DNA from: Nothopassalora personata
Lineage: Eukaryota > Ascomycota > Dothideomycetes > Mycosphaerellales > Mycosphaerellaceae
Length of the DNA: 64,000 nucleotides
Assembly (NCBI GenBank): GCA_033816765.1
Contig: CM066294.1
Coordinates: 248,001-312,000 of the forward strand
Reading direction: 5' to 3'
Positions 1 through 10,640 of this stretch are shown in pieces. The position numbers and the translations under genes are program-made. Positions within the stretch are counted from its first letter, which is position 1. The number at the start of each line of letters is the position of its first letter. A model generated the notes under the pieces. That model saw only the letters and a list, made by a program, of their open reading frames with translations, did no database searches and was not told the DNA's origin.

Positions 1-422
1 AAGACTCGGCGCTAGATCACGAGACGGGTAGTTACCCGTCTTAGATGTTTAGTAGCTCGTTTTAAAGCTCTACTCCTAAAGAATATAATAGTAGTAAAGG
101 CTTAGCCCTAAATCACGTAACTCGGGACGTCTAAAACAAAACGAGAGAATTTTGTCGCTCTTTTAATATATAGGGCCTAGCCCTTAGCCTCTACGGCTAT
201 TTTTCTTAGTATATTTTAGGTTTTACGGTGTAAAGGAGTACGGGAAAACCGCCGGGTCCCGTAAAGTAAGAAGGCCTCTATAATATTACGAGAAAGGAAC
301 TATACTTACTTTTAGAGGTTTTCATTGCCGAAAGGCTTTTCCTCTACTAACTAGAAAATGGTAGGGTACTCTATCCGTATTACGTAGTCTTAGACTTATA
401 TAGTACGTAAATGAATTAAATA
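1..422 (+). mobile_element. E7: RIP-eroded family-E element, second subfamily, 3' part
   Basis: Reads in the sense direction and ends in a tail rich in TTAATTAA next to base 422. The last 60 bases match the 3' end of intact E1/E2 after CpA-to-TpA change (GTCTTAGACTTATATAGTACG against GTCTTTGACTCAAATAGCACG in sense orientation). The body, about 140-400, resembles the reverse complement of E8 (61600-61860) rather than E1, so E7 and E8 form a second subfamily sharing only the 3' end. It starts outside the window. No protein is recognisable. Which bases are element and which are older flank before about 140 is unclear. Confidence 0.55.
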
Positions 423-434
423 ATTAATTAATCT

Positions 435-751
435 CTCTCAATTTTAACTTAGAGTACGTACGACGGGATTATCCGGCGCGGTAAAGGATAAGAAACACGG
501 GCGTAAGAAACACGGGCGCAATTTACTATCTACCTCGGGCGGTAAGATAACGTAACTATAACTGTAAAACACGACTATCGGGGCGCGGCGTACTACCGTA
601 ATAATATATTTAACATATATCTCGTAAATCCCTCCTTTTAAAGAGTTTTTATGTCTAGGTACGTAGGGCTTTTCTCTTTATATTTAAATTTAGTCGTTAG
701 TAACGACCCGTGTTATATAGTCTTAGACTTATAAAGTACGTTAATGAAATC
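435..751 (+). mobile_element. E6: 5'-truncated, RIP-eroded family-E element
   Basis: Matches the 3' part of E4 in sense orientation: the CTCTCTCAATTTTAAC block, a repeated AAGAAACACGGGCG unit, then the common 3' end GTCTTAGACTTATAAAGTACG. It begins abruptly in the middle of the full-length sequence, as a 5'-truncated non-LTR insertion would. ATTAATTAATCT occurs at 423-434 and again at 752-763 and is a candidate 12-bp target duplication, although the tail of this family is itself TTAATTAA-like, so the call is tentative. It appears to have landed in the tail of E7. Confidence 0.6.
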
Positions 752-763
752 ATTAATTAATCT

Positions 764-1814
764 ACCTTAATATTCCTATAATCCTTAGTTAGGCTCTTAA
801 TACTAATATTATTAAGAAATAGCTTTACTCTATAAGAAATATAGTTAAGTAGAATCTTTATTACCTTACGTATAAACTAAGTAACCGAGTTAATAGCTCC
901 TTAAGGTAGGGTCCTATTACGTATAAGACTAAGAGGGATTATAACCGTAGTTAAGTTCCAGTAGGATTAATCTAAAGTAATCTAGTTATATCCTAAGAAT
1001 AGGTTAATAAGTAAAGTAACTTAGTAACCGTTAAAGTCTTCTAAGAAGCTATCTATATTAGGAGGAATATTAGTATCGCGTATAGTAACCTTATTTAGGA
1101 GTGTAGCTAAGTTAATTAATCGTTATAGTACTTTGCTTCTAGAAGTATCTACTTTCTTCGTAACTAGAAACTAGCTATTAGTACATAACCCTTATAAGTA
1201 TTCTAGGATAGTATTCCTAATCCGAGCCCTAATTATGCCTTTAACAATTAATCTAAGGCTTAGGTATAACCGGATAGAGCGTACCTATTAGGGCTTATAA
1301 GGTACTATATTAATCTTCTAAGGGGGTATAATATTGTACCTTATATACCTTATATAACTAAAGTCCTAAGCGAGAATAGCCTCATATAATAGAGTATTCT
1401 ATCGAATAGAGACCTCTCTATTAGTAGTAGCTCGATCCTAACCTTAATTAAGGTAAGTTATTCTAGAGTTATCCGGCTACCTCTCTTAATACTTAAGAAC
1501 TTCTTAGTTAAGTACTTATAATTAAAAGGCCCTTATCTAGTGGGCATTATAGACTCTTAGTATAACGCCTTACGCTTCTACTCTATGTTACCCTTAATTT
1601 ATAATTCTAGGCGTTTATAAATACTTATATCTACCGGCTTCTTCTTATCTACCTTACGCTTGTATATTATAAAGACCTACGGTATTCTAATATTATCTAT
1701 ATATTAACTATACATATTAACCTATTTCTTATTTTCGTGCTTAACTATTATTTATAGCTTATCTTAAGATCTTAGAGGACTGATACCCCTAAGCTAAGTA
1801 AACGTTAGTAATAA
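764..1814 (-). pseudogene. A3 pol fragment (reverse transcriptase region)
   Basis: Collinear with the pol of A2 (about 54818-55830), for example the stretch around GCTCCTTAAGGTAG and the LeuAsnLysVal block of the reverse transcriptase. It is more eroded than A1 or A2, with many more TpA and stop codons, so it is older. The 3' remainder of A3 (rest of RT, RNase H, integrase, ORF3, 3' LTR) is absent to the left, where family-E copies begin. Continuity resumes at 36911 after the B insertion. Confidence 0.8.
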
Positions 1815-2301
1815 GATTACGATTTAACGTCCTAATAGGACGAGAACGCAAATTACGTTACGGGACACTAGGCGGGAGCCCCTTAGTATAAATAACTAAG
1901 GCCGCCTTAGAGGATTACGGGACATATACGGTTAGCGGGCACTTCCGCTAAAAGATACTCTATAATACTCTACTCTTAATAGAATAGAGTACTATAGAGT
2001 ATACTATATTAGGCGCTCTACTACTCTACGATACTGTTTAAATAGAGTAAGAGAGTAGGGTAGAGTACTAGGCAATCTCCTTTATATTTAGGAACGCTAA
2101 GAAACCCTTATAGCTTCGAGGAGTTTAACTTACTATTTAATCTTACTATTTAGAATATAGCCTTACCTAACCGCTACCTTACTACTACTTTATACTACTC
2201 TCCCTCCTACTCCTACTTAACGAGAATAAATCTTAATCGAACGAAGGTCACCTAACTCGTTAGTTAACTTAGTAAGATTATATGTTTAACTAAACCTAAT
2301 A
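1815..2301 (+). repeat. 5' LTR of chromovirus B
   Basis: Near-copy of 36400-36910 in direct orientation, starting near CGATTTAACGTCC and ending CTAAACCTAATA. The 3' copy has about 24 extra bases around 36478-36502. The middle is a run of GAGTA/TACTC microrepeats that can fold back on itself. The flanks read as interrupted A3 sequence (GTTAGTAATA on the left, AATAGATTCC on the right), so AATAG is a candidate target duplication. Exact ends are uncertain by a few bases because RIP has altered both termini. Confidence 0.8.
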
Positions 2302-4585
2302 GCTTTAAACGCCCTCTAGAATAGGAGATTGATAGAGTACTAGGGGAACACCCGCCCCTAGTAAAGTAGATAGAGGTACCTAACTACGGACCGCGAACGA
2401 TACTATTAATGCCTTAGCTACTTCCGTAGGTAACGAATTCCTTAAGGTTAGTAAGCTAGAGTTCTACTATAGCGACTAAGATAAGTTTAATACTTAGGTT
2501 ACTTAGATAGATATATACTTCTTATTTAACTCTATAGCTAAGAACCTTAAATCTATCTTCGCTAATACCTTCTTAAGAGAACGAGTATAGTATTAGGTTA
2601 AATCCTTCCTAAGGTCCTACTTAGATAGTAACGGTACCGATAACGCTAATAGAATCTTTACGTCTTATAACTGCCTTAAGAATACTATAAAGAGCGTCTT
2701 TAGGATCTCTAACGAGATTACTACTACCGTTAGTAATATATAGTACCTAATATAGAAGACATCTACCGCCGAGTATACTACTAAATTCTAGAAATACGCT
2801 TAACTTACTAATTAGGACGACGAGGTCTTATAAGTTATATACTAACGTAGCTTAAAACAGAGCATTAAGGCCGAGTTAATATAAGATAATTAAAGAATTA
2901 ATAACTTAGGTAGCCTTATTAAAGTTATAATTAATCTTAACGATAAGCTCTACGAGAGAGCTATAGAACGACTATACGACTCTAGAGTATCCAAAAAGGC
3001 CGGATTTACCCTAGGTTACGATAATCGTAATAATGGCTACGGTAATAACTTTAATAATAATAAGCCTAGTAATAAACCGTACTACGGACTATAGCTAATA
3101 GAGCTCGACGTTGCTAAGAAAGGTCGTAAGATCGGAAGAAAGAATAAGGGTAGGTTTAAGAATAAGAGTTCAAAAGGAAGCTTTACTTACTATAGTTATA
3201 GTAAAGAAGGTTATATAGTAAGGGACTACTATAGTAAGAAAAATTTAGTACGCCGTAAGCAGTTTTATATAATATAATAAGGAACTAGTAGAATTAAGAG
3301 TAGTATTAGATTACCGGATAATACCAACTATACTTAAGGAGTAGAGGAGAGAATTAGTAACGGAAGTAATATATCTCTCCTAGACCCCTTATAGGGACGA
3401 GGAGGATACTATAGGCGTTAAATAGAAGTTATACTATTTAGGCTATAGAACTAACTATAATGTTTTAATACTATCTAACGTTCGGACCCGATTCTAGTTA
3501 GGATTAACCTAGAACTACTTACCTAGGTACGATAAGAAATCCTAATTAAACTAGAATAGAAGATCTTAGATATTACGGTAGAAGACGCGCTAGAACGCCT
3601 TCTCCTAGTATAAGAATATATTAAGGAAGCTATATAAGGGATTATAAGGTTAAGAAGGATAGCTAACTTTACGGGAATAGATCATTACCTCTATATTACC
3701 CTCGACTAGCTTAATAATCGATACTATAATATAAGCGACTATATAATTATATATATAATAAGATTAAGGACGTTTATAATAATAATACGAGGTTATACTG
3801 ATTCCCTATAAGGACCTATATAGATAATCTTCCTAAATTATCCCGTTATATAAGGCACTTAGGTCGAGCTTACCGTAGTAATTAGTACCGAGTATCTAGG
3901 ACGAGTATAACGGCAATAGGCGTAGCTCGAGATTACTTAGAGAATCCTAGAGGTTACGAGAGGATTTCCTAATATTATAGAGGAGCTCTATAGGACCTAG
4001 AGATAGGAACTCCTAATATTCTACGAGGGAGCCCGATAAGAAGTTATACGACTTAACTAAACTAGAGAATTTGGTATAATAGCTAGAAGAGTTAACTACG
4101 AGATTAATCGCGATACTCGAAATAGTTACGGAGCTCTTTATTAGCGTTTCTATTACTAAGACTCGTATTAAACCTATTACTCCGCTAAGGAAGGCGTAGG
4201 GTATTCTCTATAGTAGCTATAAGGAACCCTAGGAGCGATATATTAGTAGAATACTACGCTCTAAGAAATAGATATCGACGAATCCTACTACGACGATAGA
4301 GACGATAAGGAGAACTAAGACCCGGAGTAGAATAGATCGTAGTTACTAAAACTATAGAAAGAGATTTAGGATACTACCGGGCTTAGTACTATCGAGGAAA
4401 GTAAGGATACCGGAGAAGAGCTAGAAGAAGAGAGCTCCTCCGAGGAAGAAGAGAGCGAGTCTAAGGACGACGATAATATAGTACTTACATTTATAATCGA
4501 CGTACTAAAGGAAGTTTACGATCTACTAGTATATATTATACGATAGAATAAAGAAGTCTTCCTAAAAGTCCTAGGATAACGATAC
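2302..4585 (+). pseudogene. gag: B gag (nucleocapsid polyprotein), RIP-inactivated
   Basis: Ty3/gypsy gag-like frame with numerous TAG/TAA. An N-terminal retrotransposon-gag region can be followed around 2440-2960 (Lys-rich, with Trp positions now TAG). A Gly/Asn-rich linker lies near 3010-3080 and a basic stretch at 3115-3170. At 3188-3229 there is a zinc knuckle with C-x2-C-x4-H-x4-C spacing in which every ligand codon is now TAC or TAT (Tyr), the result expected of TGY or CAY after RIP. An acidic C-terminal stretch (Asp/Glu runs) lies near 4380-4500. The frame is interrupted at 4586 by E1. It cannot make a full protein. Confidence 0.75.
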
Positions 4586-5346
4586 TTGATTGATTATTCC
4601 ATTAACGTGCTATTTGAGTCAAAGACTATGCAACACGGGTCTCGAGAACGAGACCAAAATTTGAGAGAAGGAGAAAAGCCCCGTCGTACCCCGGACGTAA
4701 AAACTCCTTAAAAGATGCGAGCAACGCTCGCTATTCGAACCGTAAATCGAATATATTGCGGCGTAGTACGCGCGTACCCGGTAGTCGTGTCTTGTCGAGA
4801 ATTGCGGTTTGTCGCCTTGCCCCGGGCGAGACAAGTTTTGCGCCCGTGTCTCGTTCTTGTTTTAAAAAGCCAAGCCGGCCGTACCCGTACGCACCGAGCA
4901 AAATCCCAAGAAACACCCGTTGCCTCTGTTTCAATCCAGTCGCGTTCTCCGGTCTCGAGTGTAGCTCCTCGGTCGCAGTGGCCTCGCTGTCGTCCCCCCC
5001 TCGGCCTCTCTTGGTTCCAGCCGTGCAGTATACGTGGTTTGCGCCCCTAAACGCCTCTCTTGGTTCCAGCCGGCAGTTTACGTGGTTTGCCGGGACGACA
5101 GGTAGACAGCGCCTTCGTTGTTCGAGCGACGTGTACGCTATGTACGTCGCTTTCCCTTCTCGCAGTTCCGGAGTTCTTGTTTGTAGATTTTGAGCGTATC
5201 TCGTTCGTTCGGTTCGTCCGACCTGTCTTTTCTTGTTTCGAGTCGAGTAGGCTTGTATTTTTCGAGAGAGAGAGTCTTAGTTTCTCTTCGTCGTAACGAA
5301 GATACTTACGTCGTCCGCCGCGTGAAGGCGCTCTCTATAGGACGAC
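4586..5346 (-). mobile_element. E1: full-length, un-RIPped family-E retroposon
   Basis: A 761-bp unit flanked by GATAACGATACTT (4575-4587 and 5347-5359; two T bases are shared with the tail). Sense is the minus strand: it starts GTCGTCCTATAGAGAG and ends AATAATCAATCAA, a short ATCA-type tail. It carries normal CpA and TpG, unlike its surroundings. It matches E2 except for one A in a run near 4934. It contains a 38/39-bp internal direct repeat (5004-5042, 5053-5090) and hairpins such as GCGAGC-AAC-GCTCGC near 4717 and GGTCTCG-TTCT-CGAGACC (minus-strand sense; about 4639-4656). No convincing coding frame; open frames of 67-145 codons occur on both strands and resemble nothing I know. Long TSD, tail and E3 truncation point to target-primed reverse transcription, so it is SINE-like and presumably mobilised by a partner LINE. 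Confidence 0.8.
5004..5090. repeat. Internal direct repeat of family E
   Basis: Units 5004-5042 and 5053-5090 share GCCTCTCTTGGTTCCAGCC and end ACGTGGTTTGC, separated by ten bases. The same pair is present in E2 (about 44526-44612). A decayed version with CTCTCTTAGTTCTAG and TTTCTTAGTTCC is visible in E4 at about 62880-62945, so the duplication is an old, conserved part of the family. Confidence 0.85.
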
Positions 5347-6593
5347 GATAACGATACTTATATCTAGTAGAATTCGATAAGATACTCGATACTATACGAC
5401 CTATAGTATAGAGGTACCTACGAACTATAGAATTCGAGGATTTCTACTAAATTGTCTAGGAGCAACCGCTAGTAGGTAGCTAAATAATCTATAGAGGATA
5501 TATTATACCGTTAGGACTTATAGTCCTAGATGTACTATAATAAGCCATATAATATATAAAGGATCTCTACTTATAATTATAAAGAATCTAGGAACGTAAC
5601 TAAGAAAATGTATAGAAACTAACCGCTTCGCTATAGGTTTAAGCCGAAGCCTTACAGTACGAAATATAATGTTTTACCTAATAGTGGGGAAAAGGATTAA
5701 CTCCTTAGAATAAGTAACTTAAAGAAGTTATATAATGTACAATAAGCTTAAGTATTAATAGTAGTCTTCTAAACAATAATAATCGTTCATAGTTATAGGA
5801 CTAGAGTTATAATTAACCCTAGAGGAAGCGGGAATTTTACCTCGGAAGTATTTATTAGGACTAAAGGAATCTTAACCTAATATAAGAACGAAGGGTATAA
5901 ATTAATTGTAGTAGACGGATTATCCTTACCTAGCGTAGAACGAGAGACGATACCGTTACTACTAGCTATCTAATGGTACTACGAGGAAATTATCTTAGAT
6001 GTTACTATATAGCTAGTTATAAGATCGTACTAGGTATACCTTATTAAAGTATACTCTAGCTATTAACTAGAGAAGAGGAGTATTTATATTCGAGTAATAC
6101 AATTACGTTATCAATATTAATCCTACGTAGTAGTAGCGTTCGCTAGTAGATAAGGTAAAGGAATAGCTTAACTAAATAGAGCTTACGCTAACTAGAAGGA
6201 TAGATAAACTACCTTCGACCGGTATAGACACTAGCGTAGGACCGCCGGATTACAAAATTACTAGAATCAATAGACCTAACGTACTATCGAAGGATACTTA
6301 CAGCTTAGAGTTAACTATCCCTAAAGAGTACCTTAAGTAGAAGAGGCTCTTTAAAGAGGAGAATAGTAAGGACGCCTTACCTAAGTACTAACTATAGGAT
6401 TATGAGATAAACATTTAGCTAGGGAAAGAGCCTCTATAGGGGCTCCTATACTAAATGCCTAAAAAAGATCTAATAACCCTACGAGAATAGCTAAAGGAGA
6501 AACTTACTAAAGGATAGATACGATAATCTACCTTAAGCGCGAGAACTATATATTTGTTTATTCTTAAATAAAACGGGAAACTACGTATTACGA
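5347..6593 (+). pseudogene. pol: B protease and start of reverse transcriptase, RIP-inactivated
   Basis: Continuation of B after E1. Near 5815-5990 the frame aligns by eye with the retropepsin of C (10826-11035): GlySerGlyAsnPheThrSer, then ValAspGlyLeuSerLeuPro and ValGluArgGluThrIlePro. The catalytic Asp-Ser is no longer readable. From about 6440 an RT N-terminal segment appears (LeuLysGluLysLeuThrLysGly, then IleArg and Ser), stopping at about 6593 where element C was inserted. The continuation is at 27833. Stops are frequent throughout. Confidence 0.7.
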
Positions 6594-6952
6594 ACCTTAT
6601 TTAATAACTACTTCTATAGGAGGTTAGTTACTTTACTCGAATTGGGCTTCTTTAGAGAGTAGGTAGACAATACAGTAAGGTAGGGAATTTACTAAGGAAA
6701 TAGTCGTATTCCAATTAGTAAGGTTATAACATAAGTTAAACGCATTAGAACTATAACGGTTTCTAGCGTTCCTAAATATAAAGGAGATTCGTAGATCTCT
6801 ATAATTAGTCTAAGCATTCCGAGTATAAGTAGTCTAATTAGTCTAAGTATAAGCATTCTAATCGCCTCGAGTCTAAGCGCTTAGGTAGGATCTAGTTACG
6901 TATATGTCCTATTCTATAATCCTAGGGTCTAATAGGAATTATTCCGTAATAC
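6594..6952 (-). repeat. 3' LTR of chromovirus C
   Basis: Direct repeat of 27474-27832, starting ACC(T/G)TATT and ending CCGTAATAC in window order. The body has repeated AGTCTAAG/AAGCATTC motifs. The run CCCCC just inside the element (6956-6960) is the polypurine tract GGGGGATAG in the sense (minus) direction, immediately before the LTR as in Ty3-type elements. TACGA precedes this LTR (6589-6593) and follows the other (27833-27837), a candidate target duplication. The LTR start in sense (TATTACGG) corresponds to TGTTACGG of C' after RIP. Confidence 0.8.
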
Positions 6953-7020
6953 TATCCCCCTTCTAGCCTAGCTTCGTTCTAAAGCTTTATAAGCTATTAT
7001 TATACCTTACTATAATAGCT

Positions 7021-7434
7021 ACTTATATCTTCTTCTTCCTATAAACGCCGTTAATAACTCGCTCTAGATACCGAAGCCCCTAGTCTTAAAATAGCTCCGT
7101 GTACTAACTATTAGGAATTACAATCTTTAGGTACGATAGTAAAATGTATCGTAGATTCTTAATCTAGGAAGTATTTAGCTTATATTTGTAAGGCTATAAA
7201 GATTACGATATACGTCTTTCTCGTGCGGAATAGGAACGCCTTCGCAACTCGCGCAATAAGCTTAAGCTAGAGCTTAAAAAGATTGAAGAGGAGGAGGTAC
7301 GGCTAAAGATACGTAAATTTTGTCTTCGAAAACAGTTACGGCTATCTAAACGTCGTACTAACGACGCCGTAGCTAGAGAGTTAGAGGAGCTCGAGGAGCA
7401 AGAGGCGCGTAAGGAGCTAGCGTCTCTTAAGTAA
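7021..7434 (+). pseudogene. Antisense coiled-coil frame inside C (unrecognised)
   Basis: Lies between the C chromodomain and the C 3' LTR, on the strand opposite to C pol. One frame can be followed from about 7021 to TAA at 7432-7434, with TAG/TAA at probable Trp/Gln. It begins with a Thr-Pro/Ser-Arg-rich part, then Tyr/Phe-rich sequence. From about 7213 there is a highly charged heptad-like region (ArgLeuArgAsn, LeuGluLeuLysLysIleGluGluGlu, LeuArgLysGlnLeuArg, GluLeuGluGluLeuGluGlu), surely a coiled coil. This last part has few stops and keeps CpA/TpG, so it is less eroded than its surroundings. The layout recalls C-terminal tails of fungal pogo-type transposase-like proteins, but I cannot confirm that. 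A related frame sits in the same place in B (28890-29110). Confidence 0.5.
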
Positions 7435-7690
7435 TTGTTAGGAGTAGAGGTATCGCCCCCGCTAGCTTTATTCCTAGATATTTTAGAGATGCCTATAAAC
7501 GACTAGGTAGCGCTTTCTAGGGCGGAGCCCTAGAGCGACTCCCTAGGTATAGAGCTACCTATAGCCTCCTAATCTATTGTCGGAACCTCCTTACTAAGGT
7601 TAAATTTAGTATATTTTCCTTCTAGTCTTACGGTATAGGCTAGTTAGTATTCTTTAGTTATTTAAAGTATCTTTTAATAATCTCGTAATA
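7435..7690. other. C internal sequence without recognisable feature
   Basis: Spacer between the end of the antisense coiled-coil frame and the chromodomain of C. I see no gene, repeat or RNA here. Confidence 0.5.
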
Positions 7691-10640
7691 GGATCCGAGG
7701 TCTTTAATACTCTCCTAAGTAGTATCCTCTTCTAGATAGTCTTTCTATTTAATAAGGTATTTGTTCTCTAATCCCTAATTAATAATGTCTTCTATAACGT
7801 ACTAATCTAGTTCCTTAGGCGTAAAATGAAACGTTTCTTAGTAAGGTGTTCCGGCGTCTACGGGCTCTAGCTTAGATATATAGAACATTAGGTAGATATT
7901 CGCGTCTAGTAGAAGTTAGAGTCAATAGTTAACTAGCCCGATAACTTTATTAATTAAAACTAGTCCGACCTTAACGTAATCTAGTTTGTTAGTCTATCTT
8001 CTTATTCTTAAGTTTTTTATAAGGAGATAGACCTTATCCCCCTCTCTTAGTAGAGGTGCTATTTTTCTCGGGTTTTGCCGTTATTAAGACAGTTTTTATT
8101 ATATATCTTCGATCGCCTTACGTGTTTCTTTATACACTTCCTTAAGAGTATTTGTTATTATAATTGCTCTCTCGCCCTATAGGTAGGATCTAGGTATACT
8201 AAATAGGTTAGGATCTTTACTAAAGTTCGTATAGAATAGTATCGTTAAAGTTGTTTCTAATTTATATTTATTTAGTACGATTTGCGCTATTAGTAGTAAT
8301 TAAACCTAGTTGTCTTATACGTAGTTAATATAGTGTCGTAAATATTGTTCTAGCGTTTAATTTATCCTCTTAGTTTGTCCGTCTATTTCTAGATAATATA
8401 CTATTAATAGCTTATGTTTAATTCCGATCGTTCCTATAAGCGTCTTCTAGTAGTTTAATATAAATCGCTTATCTCTATCCGTTATAAACGCTTAAGGGAA
8501 TCCGTAATATTAGATAAGTCTATCTAGTACGAGGTATCTAAGCTACTCTATATTATATGTTTCTAATGTAGGAATCAAGTATGCGTTTTTTATAAGTCTA
8601 TTAACTATAACTAGTATTATGTCGTATAGTTATTTCGTAACTTAATCCTTTAACGGTAGAAGTTTTGTAATGAAGTCTATTATAAATTCGTCCTAGAGTT
8701 TCGTTAGTAGTGTCCTAAACTATAGGTAAGCGTATTTTACGTATCTTGTAGCCTTGTTTTGTTAATAGTGTACGTACTATTTAATATAGCATAATACCTT
8801 AAGCCTTATCTATAGGAATAAGAAGCTGCGCTATATTAGGTCTACTGTCTTTAAAGTTTTAGAATATCCGTAAGTTAGTCCGTTATATTATTATCGTATA
8901 TATTCTTCTTCTCGATCCTTCGGTACTTAGTATTTTCCTTACGATATAGGGAATTGCTCGTCCTTATTACCTAATATCCGTACAATGTTATTAAATTCTC
9001 TTATATTTATACTAAGACTTCCGTCGGGGTTCGTCTTTAGTATTTTGTGTTATACTAGTCCTTTCCCTTCTATATAGTTGCTTCTTTAGCTTAGCGCGTC
9101 TACGCGGCTATTCTCTTTTCCTAGAGTATATCTAATTTCGAACTTATATTACCCTAGTAGCTCCGACTAGCGGGCTTACCTTCGTGTAAGTTCTTTCGTC
9201 GTCGTGAAGTACGTAAGATTCTTATAGTTAGAAAGAATCGTTAACTTTAGTAGAGCCTCGAGGTATACTCTTTAATATTATCTAGTAGTAATAATAGCTA
9301 GAAGCTCTTTATTATAGATCTCGTAGTTCTATTCCGCTATAGTTATTTTCTAGGAGTAATAGGCTACTAGGTATCTTTTCCCGTCGTGTATCTATATTAG
9401 ATACGCGCCTATTACTATATTAGACGCGTCGCTCTCGATATAGACATCCTTACTACTATTAAATAGTCGAAGCGTAGGAGCTAAAGTGTATTATTCTTTA
9501 AGTTTTTTAAACACTTTAATTTGTTCCTTTCCCTATTTCTAGGTAACGTCTTTTCACGGAAATGTTGTTATTAGTGCTACTATCTTTAAATAGTCCTTAA
9601 TGAATTTCCGGTTATAATTAGCGAGTCTAAGGAATAATTATACGTCCTTAACTGTTTTTAGTTCTCGCTATTCTCTAATTAACTATGTTTTTGTAGGGTC
9701 AATCTTTATCTCTATCGTACTAATAATAAAGCCTAAGAATTTAACTTCTTTCTTATAGAATTCGCATTTCTCGGGTGCTATCTTAAATCCTAATTTCTTA
9801 AGTCGTTCGAAGAGGTCTTAGACTTGTCTTATATCTTCCTATAGGGATCCTTTCGTATAGACTAGTATATCGTCTATATAGGCGATAACGTATATATTAA
9901 GGAGGTCTCTAAGTGTTTCGTTAATAAGGTCCTAGTAGGTGCCGGTATATTAGCTAATTCTATTAGTATAACTAAGTATTTGTAAAGTCCGTATCTTATT
10001 CTAAAAGCGGTTTTCTATTCTTCTCATTCTAGTATACGTGTAGCGTAGAAGGGATCTCGTAGGTTAATCTTCGTATACTAGTCTAATCCGGTTAATCTTC
10101 GTATACTAGTCTAATCCGGTTAATCTATCTTATGCTTCTTTAGTATTAGATAGCGGGTATCGGTTCTTAATCGTAATCTCGTTTAACTTCCTATAGCCTT
10201 ATACGAGTTATAACTTCCGGTTTGTTTTTAGAACGAATATATATAGAGCTCCTATACTTAAGGCAGATCTTCTTATCTATCCTTTAGCTAGCTTCTTCTT
10301 TAGCTATTCTCGTAGGGTCTATAGCTCTTTCTTAGACATTTAATATAGGGGTCCCTATAGAGGCTCTTTCCCTAGCTGAATGTTTATCTTATAATCCTAT
10401 AGTTGGTGCTTAGGTAAGGCATCCTTGCCTCTTTCCTCTTTAAAGAGTCGCGACCACTTACGATACTCCTTAGGAATACTCAACTCTAAGATGTTAGTAT
10501 CCTTCGATAGTACGTTACTTCTATTACTACTAGTAACTTCGTAACCCGGCGGCCCTACGCTAGTATCTATCCCGGTCGAAGGCAGTTCTTCTATCCTTCT
10601 ATTCGGCGTAAGCTGTATCCTATTTAGCTGTCTCTTTACC
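7691..10640 (-). pseudogene. pol: C/C' pol: RT, RNase H, integrase, chromodomain (RIP-inactivated)
   Basis: Minus-strand Ty3/gypsy pol in the order RT - RNase H - integrase - chromodomain. RT: LysIleAspLeu and TyrGlyLeuTyrGlu type motifs near 10000-10100, and the catalytic TyrIleAspAsp with IleLeuValTyr intact at about 9853-9880. Integrase core at about 8250-8720: IleAspPheIleThrLysLeu with the first Asp, then the AspArgAspLys region and AspGlyGln with following Arg-Ile-Asn; several Trp/Gln codons are TAG. Chromodomain at about 7700-7800: TyrLeuIleLysTrp(TAG)Lys, GluGluAspThrThrTrp(TAG)Glu. Chromodomains of this kind target integration to modified histones (family knowledge). A 28-bp tandem duplication at 10062 shifts the frame. 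Whether this belongs to outer C or inner C' cannot be decided. Confidence 0.85.
10062..10127. repeat. 28-bp tandem duplication in the C RT
   Basis: GGTTAATCTTCGTATACTAG begins at 10062 and again at 10090, and a third partial start (GGTTAATCT) is at 10118. The period is 28 bases, not a multiple of three, so it adds a frameshift to the reverse transcriptase frame. It is absent from the matching RT position of B. Confidence 0.85.

Noticed and set aside
1980..2075. Direct/inverted GAGTA repeats as a CRISPR-like or regulatory array
   Set aside because: Irregular microrepeats without spacers, inside an LTR of an ascomycete retroelement, and present in both LTRs.
4619..5296. Open frames of 67-145 codons in E1 (and 44140-44921 in E2) as genes
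   Set aside because: Overlapping frames on both strands, low stop density due to high GC, no recognisable domain, and not preserved in E4. Treated as shadows of a non-coding element.
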